Shown one piece after another: positions 1 through 5,838 of a DNA stretch of 8,859 nucleotides; the stretch's first letter is position 1; every line of letters starts with the position of its first letter. The notes below the pieces were generated by a model. The model did no database searches, had not been told where the DNA came from, and worked only from the letters and a program-made list of their open reading frames with translations. This DNA is from Candidatus Eiseniibacteriota bacterium (lineage in GTDB: Bacteria; Joyebacterota; Joyebacteria; Joyebacterales; Joyebacteraceae): positions 1-8,859 of the forward strand of contig DAOVNE010000034.1 in the NCBI GenBank assembly GCA_030630395.1. The letters run 5' to 3'. Made by a program: the position numbers and the translations under genes.

Positions 1-1065
1 ACCATCTCGACGACTGACCCGTACATTCAGATGAACGATGCGACGGATGGTCTTCCGTTCATCAACGCGGGAGCAGTGGGAGACTTCACTGATTTCTCAA
101 TCACGCTTCTGCCGAGCACGCCCGACTACCACACGATCGATTTCGATGTGGATATCGTAGGTGACTGGGGCTACACGAGCACCACCGCCTTCAGCATCTC
201 CACGGCCGGCAGTGAATTCGTGGACGACATTGAGTCCGGTCAGGGTGAGTGGACGCACGGTGTTGTGACCGGCGGATTCGTAGATCAGTGGCACATCGAT
301 ACATACCGGAGCCACACGACGAGCCACAGCTGGAAGTTCGGCGGAACCGGCTCCGGCAACTACGCGGACTCTGCGGACGGCGCCCTGTACACGCAGGAGC
401 TCTGCGTTGGCGCCAGCGGAGAGATGACCATGTGGCACTGGCTCGACGCTGAGGAGGAGAGTTCATCCTCCGCGTGGGATGGTGCTCTGGTTCAGATCAC
501 CGATGACGGTGGCGCTGTATGGGATGTGCTCACCCCAGCTGGCGGGTACTCGCATGCGGCAAACAACAATGACGCCAATCCACTCCCGACGGGCACTCCG
601 TGTTGGTCAGGAAACATCAGCTGGCAGCAGGAGACGTTCGACCTCTCGGCCTACGAGGGCGAGACGGTTCAGATCCGGTTCCGGTTCGCATCGGACGGAT
701 ATGTCACGGAAGAGGGTTGGTACGTCGATGACATCAACATAACGAGTTCGGGCAGTGGCACGGGCATTGAGGATCCTGTCATTCCTCATGCGTTCGCTGT
801 GCTGCAGAACGTCCCGAACCCGTTCAATCCGATGACCTCCATCAGCTACCAGCTGCCTGAGTCGGCGCGTGTGACGGTTGAGGTCTACAACGTCGCCGGC
901 AAGCGTGTCAGCGTGCTTGTTGATGAGCATCAGGAGCCTGGCTACAAGTCGATCATCTGGGATGGCACCAACGACAGAGGCCAGAAGGTCGCGAGCGGCG
1001 TCTACCTCTACAGGGTGAACGCCGGTAGCAGAGTGGTCGAGAAGAGGATGGTTCTTCTCAAGTAG
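1..1065 (+). CDS. C-terminal part of a secreted multi-domain protein with jelly-roll and FlgD/Ig-like C-terminal domains (5' end outside window)
   Basis: The frame is open from base 1 (TISTTDPYIQ before the first ATG at 31), so this is the 3' end of a longer gene and that ATG is not its start. The fragment is 354 residues. About residues 1-70 form a beta-rich Ig-like segment of the kind found after secreted peptidase domains. About 75-250 (from DDIESGQGEW to EEGWYVDDINI) resemble the MAM/jelly-roll domain seen in immune-inhibitor-A-like and related extracellular proteins. About 260-354 are a FlgD/Ig-like C-terminal domain with the hallmarks QNVPNPFNP, VYNVAGKRV, WDGTNDRGQKVASGVYLYRV and a basic end, KRMVLLK. 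Such domains end many secreted or surface proteins of FCB-group bacteria and often act in sorting. The catalytic or binding part, if any, lies upstream of the window, so the function stays open; a secreted peptidase is one possibility. The gene is followed by its own terminator. Confidence 0.85.
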   Translation, partial: TISTTDPYIQMNDATDGLPFINAGAVGDFTDFSITLLPSTPDYHTIDFDVDIVGDWGYTSTTAFSISTAGSEFVDDIESGQGEWTHGVVTGGFVDQWHIDTYRSHTTSHSWKFGGTGSGNYADSADGALYTQELCVGASGEMTMWHWLDAEEESSSSAWDGALVQITDDGGAVWDVLTPAGGYSHAANNNDANPLPTGTPCWSGNISWQQETFDLSAYEGETVQIRFRFASDGYVTEEGWYVDDINITSSGSGTGIEDPVIPHAFAVLQNVPNPFNPMTSISYQLPESARVTVEVYNVAGKRVSVLVDEHQEPGYKSIIWDGTNDRGQKVASGVYLYRVNAGSRVVEKRMVLLK

Positions 1066-1076
1066 ATGTTGAACAT

Positions 1077-1133
1077 ACCGGGGCGGCTAGTCATGTGCTA
1101 GCATTCGGCAACCAAGCCGCCCCGGTTTTTCTT
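1077..1133 (+). terminator. Rho-independent terminator of the secreted-protein gene
   Basis: Arms CCGGGGCGGC (1078-1087) and GCCGCCCCGG (1116-1125) are perfectly complementary, and A1077-T1126 adds an eleventh pair. The loop is about 28 nt and may hold a small internal CTAG/CTAG stem. The T-rich tract TTTTTCTTT (1126-1134) follows directly. It begins 12 bp after the stop codon and separates this gene from the phosphatase gene downstream. Confidence 0.9.
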
Positions 1134-1158
1134 TGCCCGTTCACGGAGTAGTAGAGCT

Positions 1159-2049
1159 GTGCTGAAAGCTGTGGAGCTGGAATACCCGAGACATCTCTCC
1201 GAAGAGACCGACCTCTTATCCATCGCACTGGGTGGAGCCGTTCGCATCAGGCTCTTTATTGACTATGACGGCACACTCGTCTCGGGAACAAGAGACGCAC
1301 CCGTGCGGCCATCAGATGATGTCATCGAGAAACTCAGGGAACTCTGCGAAGCAGAGGGGTTCTCCGTGTTCATCATGAGCAGCCGGTCCGTCGCAGAGCT
1401 CAGAACACTCGTTGATGTTCCCGGCTTGGGGCTGATAGGGCAGCGAGGGTTTGAGATAGCGATGCCGGGGCTCCCTGTATACCACCCCATTGAGATGGAC
1501 GACGCCTTAGAGCTCATCCACCGCATAGAGCTGGAGATGTCGGGATGGTTCGATTCTGCCTCTGACGCAAGTCTGGAGAACCGTGGCTACGGTCTCGTGC
1601 TCCACACTCGAGGCCTGGGCAAGGAGGCCGGGAGCCAAGCGGTGCGGCAGTTCGCCGAGCTTGTCAAGCGGCTCGATGCGCTGCGCATTCTTGAGACGCT
1701 CTATGGAGACGGCATCGTAGAGGCACGAGTCGCGGGTTGGAGTAAGGGGGATGCTCTCTCCCTCATGTTGACGGATGCGGATCCGGATATGGAGCTGACC
1801 ATCTACGTGGGGGACGATGTGACGGACGAGGATGCGTTCGCTGCGGTCAAGCTGTGGTCGGATGAGGACGCCGGCATGGAGCCCTGGTTTATGGTTGGCG
1901 GTGATGATGACGAGTGGGCCCCGGGCGCGATCACCATCCTCGTGGCAGATAAACCCCGGCCGTCAGTCGCGTCGCTCTTCGTACGAGACACCCACGAGGT
2001 CTTCGAGTTCCTGTCAGCACTCTCCCTGGCTGCTGACGCCCGCAGCTAG
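1159..2049 (+). CDS. otsB: Trehalose-6-phosphate phosphatase-like HAD hydrolase
   Basis: A 296-residue cytosolic HAD-superfamily phosphatase of the trehalose-phosphatase type, expected to remove phosphate from trehalose 6-phosphate in the last step of OtsA/OtsB trehalose synthesis. Motif I is FIDYDGTL with nucleophile D35 and general acid D37. Motif II is the SSR at 74-76. The conserved Lys is K196 in GWSKGDAL. The metal-binding motif is YVGDDVTDEDAF (216-227), the clearest signature of this family. Length fits OtsB proteins (about 250-300). The start is GTG at 1159 with GGAG at 1145-1148, 10 nt upstream; the earlier terminator implies its own promoter, which I could not place. No trehalose-6-phosphate synthase is visible nearby. 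A related sugar-phosphate phosphatase (for example for glucosylglycerol phosphate) is possible, since motifs alone do not fix the substrate. The gene converges on the usp gene and overlaps it by 4 bp. Confidence 0.85.
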   Translation: MLKAVELEYPRHLSEETDLLSIALGGAVRIRLFIDYDGTLVSGTRDAPVRPSDDVIEKLRELCEAEGFSVFIMSSRSVAELRTLVDVPGLGLIGQRGFEIAMPGLPVYHPIEMDDALELIHRIELEMSGWFDSASDASLENRGYGLVLHTRGLGKEAGSQAVRQFAELVKRLDALRILETLYGDGIVEARVAGWSKGDALSLMLTDADPDMELTIYVGDDVTDEDAFAAVKLWSDEDAGMEPWFMVGGDDDEWAPGAITILVADKPRPSVASLFVRDTHEVFEFLSALSLAADARS

Positions 2050-2053
2050 CCAG
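2026..2053. terminator. Hairpin over the convergent stop codons, possible bidirectional terminator
   Basis: CTGGCTGCTG (2026-2035) pairs with CAGC (2043-2046) plus AGCCAG (2048-2053): ten base pairs with one bulged T (2047) and a 7-nt loop. The right arm contains the CTAG that supplies both stop codons of the converging genes. On the + strand it is followed by a pyrimidine-rich, imperfect T tract (CTTTGTCCTTCTTC). On the - strand no T run follows, so terminator function is weaker there. The pairing is seen directly; the role is inferred. Confidence 0.45.
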
Positions 2054-2483
2054 TCGCTTTGTCCTTCTTCACAAGAAGAACCGAACACCGCGCGCCAAGG
2101 AGAATCGCGGTGGCGATCGAGCCCATTGGCCGCGTATCGTCTTGCGCGCGTCCACGGGCGCCCGCCACGACCAGCCCGACCCCCAACTCCTCGGCAAGCT
2201 GGATGATGGCCTCGGCGGGGTGCCCTTCGCTTATGAGCTTCGTCTCAGCCTCCACACCTTCCTTCGCTGCAACCCTTGCTGCATGAGCGAGAATCTCCTC
2301 GCCGTCAAGGCGAACGGACTCGCGCAGCGGTCCGCTCATATCGGAGCGATAGTGTTCCGGGATGTAGAAAGCATGGCAGATCGTCATCTTTGATCCGTGG
2401 ACACGAGCTATCTCCGCCGCTGCAGAGACAGCGCGATCCGCGTTGGTCGAACCATCTATCGCCACCAGAATGCTTCTGAACAT
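2046..2483 (-). CDS. Universal stress protein (UspA family), ATP-binding type
   Basis: A 145-residue single-domain Usp protein, the usual length for the family. It begins MFRSILVAIDGS, the first beta strand with the conserved Asp (D10). It carries a perfect nucleotide-binding motif G-x2-G-x9-G-S: G108, G111, G121, S122. It therefore belongs to the ATP-binding (MJ0577-like) class rather than the UspA class that lacks the motif. Usp proteins are cytosolic, dimerise, and help survival under starvation and other stresses; the exact biochemical role is usually unknown. The ATG start at 2483 is supported by AGGAGG (2489-2494) 5 nt upstream. It lies 20 bp after the mscS-like gene and is probably the last gene of the nadE operon. 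Its TAG stop shares CTAG (2046-2049) with the stop of the converging phosphatase gene. Confidence 0.93.
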   Translation of the reverse strand: MFRSILVAIDGSTNADRAVSAAAEIARVHGSKMTICHAFYIPEHYRSDMSGPLRESVRLDGEEILAHAARVAAKEGVEAETKLISEGHPAEAIIQLAEELGVGLVVAGARGRAQDDTRPMGSIATAILLGARCSVLLVKKDKATG

Positions 2484-2503
2484 CAGTTCCTCCTGATGAT
2501 GTA

Positions 2504-3505
2504 TCAGTCTTCCGAGTCGATCAATCCACCGGATGGGTCTGGTTGGTGAGAGCGTGTGTCGGGTGCACGATGTGACGCCGAGGTGGAAGCCTGCCCCTCT
2601 ACAATCTCCCGATCATGAACCAGCTCAACCTTCAACCGCCCGCCCGCCGGCTCTGCCTCGCCAAGATAGATGGTCTGGTGGGGGAACGGGATCTCGATGC
2701 CCTTGGCATCAAACGTGTTCTTGATCCTGCGGCGAAACTCGCGTCCGATTCCCCATTGCTCCATCGGCTTCGTCGTGAAGAGCGATCGTATGACAACTGC
2801 GGAATCAGCGAAGTCCTGCACGCCGAGAACCTGAAGGGGCTCGATGATCTTCCCGCCGAACTCGGGGTCCGCCTGGAGTTCGTCGCCGATCTCCTTGAGA
2901 AGCGCCATGACCTCGTCCACATCTTCCTTGTACGCGACACCGATATCGAGCACGAACCGGGAGTACCTCTTCGTCATGTTTGTAACGACATCCATGCTGC
3001 CGTTTGGGATTATGTGGACTTTGCCCTCCGCATCGCGGAGCCTTGTCGATCTCAGCGTCACCTTCTCGACCTTGCCCGAGGCTCCGGCCACCTTGATGAC
3101 GTCTCCAACGTCGTACTGATTCTCTACCAGGATGAACATCCCTGCGACTATGTCCTTGACGAGCGACTGCGCGCCGAATCCGACGGCGAGTCCGATTATT
3201 CCAACGCCGGCGAGAAGAGGTCCGATGTCAATCTTGAGTTCCTTCAAGACCATCAGAAGCGCTACTGACCATATGGCTGCACTGATGATATTCCTGAGGA
3301 CCTTCCCCAGGGTCGCGGCACGCTTCTCGCGCTCGTTCATCGTCGATGGGTCGTCGTCATCGAAGGCGCGCTCTACTCTGCGAGTCACAAGTGCTGCGAG
3401 ACGGATCGTGACGTAGGCGCCGATCACAATGCCGAGTATCCGCAGCCCCGACGTTGTTGCCCACTTAGCTATGCTCTCCATGTCAAGTAGTTGGGACCAA
3501 TCCAC
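2504..3505 (-). CDS. Small-conductance mechanosensitive channel (MscS family)
   Basis: A 333-residue inner-membrane channel that opens under membrane tension to release solutes on hypo-osmotic shock; MscS proteins are homoheptamers. Membrane segments are visible at about 21-40, 70-88 and 95-128. The third is the Gly/Ala-rich pore helix, GLAVGFGAQSLVKDIVAG, followed by the family signature FILVENQYDVGDVI and the beta-domain motif HIIPNGS (164-170). The soluble alpha/beta domain ends with EIPFPHQTIYL (271-281). A hydrophilic, probably disordered tail of about 50 residues follows and is longer than in E. coli MscS. The start is GTG at 3505, chosen because AAGGAG (3512-3517) lies 6 nt upstream; the next in-frame ATG (codon 9) has no better site. 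The gene lies 73 bp after the second aminopeptidase gene and 20 bp before usp. Confident at family level; ion selectivity cannot be read. Confidence 0.93.
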   Translation of the reverse strand: MDWSQLLDMESIAKWATTSGLRILGIVIGAYVTIRLAALVTRRVERAFDDDDPSTMNEREKRAATLGKVLRNIISAAIWSVALLMVLKELKIDIGPLLAGVGIIGLAVGFGAQSLVKDIVAGMFILVENQYDVGDVIKVAGASGKVEKVTLRSTRLRDAEGKVHIIPNGSMDVVTNMTKRYSRFVLDIGVAYKEDVDEVMALLKEIGDELQADPEFGGKIIEPLQVLGVQDFADSAVVIRSLFTTKPMEQWGIGREFRRRIKNTFDAKGIEIPFPHQTIYLGEAEPAGGRLKVELVHDREIVEGQASTSASHRAPDTRSHQPDPSGGLIDSED

Positions 3506-3511
3506 AGACCT

Positions 3512-3517
3512 CTCCTT
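3512..3517 (-). promoter_or_regulatory. Ribosome binding site of the MscS gene
   Basis: AAGGAG on the - strand sits 6 nt before the GTG at 3505. It decides for this GTG over the ATG eight codons further in. Confidence 0.7.
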
Positions 3518-3578
3518 CCAGGGGCTTCCTGTGTAACTCTCGGTGGGCTGCTACGAGCGCGCGATAGGCGCCGTACAG

Positions 3579-4685
3579 CTACGCGAACGTGAACTTGCCA
3601 TCGCGATAGATGACCTTGCCGTCGGCATAGATCACCCCGCCGTCTCTCATGTCGTTCACCATGTCCCAGTGGACACCCGACTGGTTTGTTCCGCCGGATT
3701 CCGGGAGTGAAGCGCCGACGGCCATGTGCATCGTCCCGCCGATCTTCTCGTCGAAAAGCGTGTTCTTGGTGAACGTCTGAATGGAGTAGTTCGTACCGAT
3801 GGCGAATTCACCGACACGTCTTGCTCCCTCGTCTGTGTCGAGTGTCGCCAACAGGAAGTCCTCGCCCTTGTCGGCGGTCGCCTTGACGACCTTGCCTTTC
3901 TTGAACGTCAGCGTCACGCCGTGCACCTCACGGCCTGCATAGCATGCGGGGAAGGAAAAGGAAATCTTGCCCTCCACCGAGTCCTCTATGGGACCCGTGA
4001 AGATCTCGCCATCGGGCATATTTGCGCCGCCGTCACAGTTTATCCACTTGCGTCCGGCGACATTCATCGTCAGGTCAGTGTCCTTGGCGACAACACGGAT
4101 CTTCTTCTTTGTGTTCAAGACCTTACAGACCTTCTCCTGCTTGTTGTGGACACGCTTCCAGGCAGCGACGGGGTCCTTGACATGCACCATACACGCCCTG
4201 AGGACGAAGTCCTCATACTCATCGAGCGACATCTCGGCATCCTGGGCGGAGGCATTGCAGGGGAACTGTGTTCCGACCCACTTGAGGTCGCCGGCCGCCT
4301 CCCGCTCGAGGAAGCGCGCGAACACCTTGCGATTCGCGCCACTGGCCACTGCCATCTTCTTTGGGTCGGTCGTGGTAAGAGACTTCGTGTTCTCGTCCGC
4401 CCAGATGGATATGACCTTGTCGAGCTTCTCAGTAGCGAATTCCGCTATCGGACTCACATACTTGAGCTGGTGCTGCTTCGCCGTTCTGAAATAGATCCCC
4501 GTGAGCGAGGGGAGGTAGAGGCGAAGATAGGGGTGACCCCCCGCCTTCAGGATCTCGCTGTAGACCTCCCTTATGAGTGGCTCGGCCAGATGTGGAGCGT
4601 TGATCCCAACAAGATCATTCTTCTGGACCCCAACCGAATAGTTGACCAGTACGTTGGCGAGCTTCGCGTATCTCTCGTCTCTCAT
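3579..4685 (-). CDS. M29-family metallo-aminopeptidase, downstream copy, with the expected active-site Tyr replaced by Leu
   Basis: A 368-residue protein of peptidase family M29 (aminopeptidase T/AmpS type), cytosolic two-metal exopeptidases that remove N-terminal residues from peptides. The putative metal ligands are all present: E227 (GEIFTGP), E293 (GEFAIGTN), H320 (TMHMAVG), H339 and D341 (HWDM). The E227-E293 distance (66) equals that between the Glu ligands I recall for Thermus aminopeptidase T. Seven residues after H320, where the family has its active-site Tyr (H+7), this protein has L327 (GASLPES), read directly from a CTC codon. Activity may therefore be lowered or altered. It aligns without gaps to its neighbour (about 65% identity; about 57% in residues 1-200, about 75% in 201-368). 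The ATG start is preceded by a modest GGGGGA. The gene begins 18 bp after the upstream copy ends, so the two are probably cotranscribed. Confidence 0.88.
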   Translation of the reverse strand: MRDERYAKLANVLVNYSVGVQKNDLVGINAPHLAEPLIREVYSEILKAGGHPYLRLYLPSLTGIYFRTAKQHQLKYVSPIAEFATEKLDKVISIWADENTKSLTTTDPKKMAVASGANRKVFARFLEREAAGDLKWVGTQFPCNASAQDAEMSLDEYEDFVLRACMVHVKDPVAAWKRVHNKQEKVCKVLNTKKKIRVVAKDTDLTMNVAGRKWINCDGGANMPDGEIFTGPIEDSVEGKISFSFPACYAGREVHGVTLTFKKGKVVKATADKGEDFLLATLDTDEGARRVGEFAIGTNYSIQTFTKNTLFDEKIGGTMHMAVGASLPESGGTNQSGVHWDMVNDMRDGGVIYADGKVIYRDGKFTFA

Positions 4686-4703
4686 GGTTCCCCCGGTGTT
4701 TCG

Positions 4704-5810
4704 CTAGTCGATGACGAACTGGCCGTCTTTGTAGAAGAGCTTCCCGTCGGCGTAGATCTTTCCCCCATCACGCATATCGGTGATCATGTCCCAGTGCACG
4801 GACGACTTGTTGAGGCCTCCGGATTTCGGATAGGAGGCTCCGACGGCGATGTGCATGGTGCCACCGATCTTCTCATCGAAGAGGATGTTCTTCGTGAACC
4901 GCTGGATGTTGTAGTTCGTTCCCACGGCAACCTCACCCACGAAGCGCGATCCCTCATCAGTATCGAGTGTTGAGAGAAGGAAGGCCTCACCCTTGTCCGC
5001 CGTTGCTTTCACGACCTTCCCCTTCTTGAAGGTCAGTCGCACGCCGTGGACTTCGTGTCCTCCCCATATCGCGGGGAAGGAATAGAGAATCGTTCCCTCG
5101 ACCGAGTCCTCTATCGGGCCTGTGAAGATCTCACCTGAGGGCATGTTGGTTCGGCCGTCGCTGTTGATCCACGTCCTTCCCGCGACCCGCATCGAGAGGT
5201 CCGTCCCCTCCCGGACGATCCGGATCGTCTTCCGCTCGTTCAGGAATCTACACAGCTTCGCCTGCTTCCTGTGAACGCCTCTCCATGCCGCCACAGGATC
5301 CTTCCTGTGGAGCATGCAAGCGTTGAACACGAAGTCCTCGTACTCGGCGAGCGACATCTCCGCGTCCTGTGCCGACGCCTGGCACGGGAACTGCGTCGTG
5401 CTCCACGTAAGCTCCTTCGCGCTCGAACGCTCCATGAATGTCCTGAAGATGTCGCGCTGAGCCTTGCGCGCCCCGGACTGCTTCTTCGGATCGACATTGC
5501 TCAACGACTTGGTGTTCGCTGATGCCCGAATGGACAGCATCTTGTCGATCGTCTCCATGTCGAACTTGTGGATCGGGTTCACGAAGGAGAGCTGGTGCTT
5601 CTTCGCAGTCTCGTAGAAGATGCCGTCAAGCCCGGGGAGAGTCATCCTGGTGAAGGGGTGCGCCCCCGCCCGGAGAGCCTCGGCGTAGACCTCCTTCACC
5701 AGAGGCTCGGCTAGGGCAGACGTGTTGATTCTGAACAGATCGTCCTTCTGCATGTCGAGGCAGTAGTGCACAAGGACCTTGGCGAATTTCTCGTAGCGTG
5801 CGTCTTTCAC
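4704..5810 (-). CDS. M29-family metallo-aminopeptidase, upstream copy, with intact catalytic residues
   Basis: A 368-residue M29 aminopeptidase expected to act in cytosolic peptide turnover. The metal ligands E227 (GEIFTGP), E293 (GEVAVGTN), H320 (TMHIAVG), H339 and D341 (HWDM) are present, as is the putative catalytic Tyr Y327 (GASYPKS), seven residues after H320. The start is GTG at 5810 (VKDARYEKFAK). GGAGG lies 9 nt upstream, the N-terminus then matches the paralogue (MRDERYAKLAN), and both genes become exactly 1107 bp. A longer ATG start at 5885 would overlap nadE and add 25 residues with no counterpart. The gene follows nadE by 28 bp and precedes its paralogue by 18 bp, so it looks like a tandem duplication inside an operon. 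Substrate preference cannot be read from sequence. Confidence 0.92.
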   Translation of the reverse strand: MKDARYEKFAKVLVHYCLDMQKDDLFRINTSALAEPLVKEVYAEALRAGAHPFTRMTLPGLDGIFYETAKKHQLSFVNPIHKFDMETIDKMLSIRASANTKSLSNVDPKKQSGARKAQRDIFRTFMERSSAKELTWSTTQFPCQASAQDAEMSLAEYEDFVFNACMLHRKDPVAAWRGVHRKQAKLCRFLNERKTIRIVREGTDLSMRVAGRTWINSDGRTNMPSGEIFTGPIEDSVEGTILYSFPAIWGGHEVHGVRLTFKKGKVVKATADKGEAFLLSTLDTDEGSRFVGEVAVGTNYNIQRFTKNILFDEKIGGTMHIAVGASYPKSGGLNKSSVHWDMITDMRDGGKIYADGKLFYKDGQFVID

Positions 5811-5819
5811 GTTGTCTGG

Positions 5820-5824
5820 CCTCC
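5820..5824 (-). promoter_or_regulatory. Ribosome binding site of the upstream aminopeptidase gene
   Basis: GGAGG on the - strand lies 9 nt before the GTG at 5810 and just after the nadE stop. It fixes the start at the GTG instead of the upstream in-frame ATG at 5885. Confidence 0.7.
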
Positions 5825-5838
5825 ATGTTCGCGTCTTC

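Noticed and set aside
31..33. ATG at 31 as the start of the first gene
   Set aside because: The frame is open back to base 1 and the domain continues upstream, so it is an internal Met.
2615..3268. + strand open frame of 217 codons opposite the mscS-like gene
   Set aside because: It is fully antisense to a clear MscS protein and shows no recognisable domain.
3506..3578. GC-rich inverted segments (GGCGCC, GCGCGC) in the gap between aminopeptidase and mscS genes as a terminator
   Set aside because: No stable continuous stem and no T run follow on the - strand, so I do not call a terminator or split the operon here.
3726..4973. Long + strand open frame (415 codons) antisense to both aminopeptidase genes
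   Set aside because: It runs codon-aligned opposite two well-supported M29 genes that share the same register, crosses the gap between them, and its two halves resemble each other only because the genes beneath are paralogues. It is a shadow of GC-rich coding sequence.
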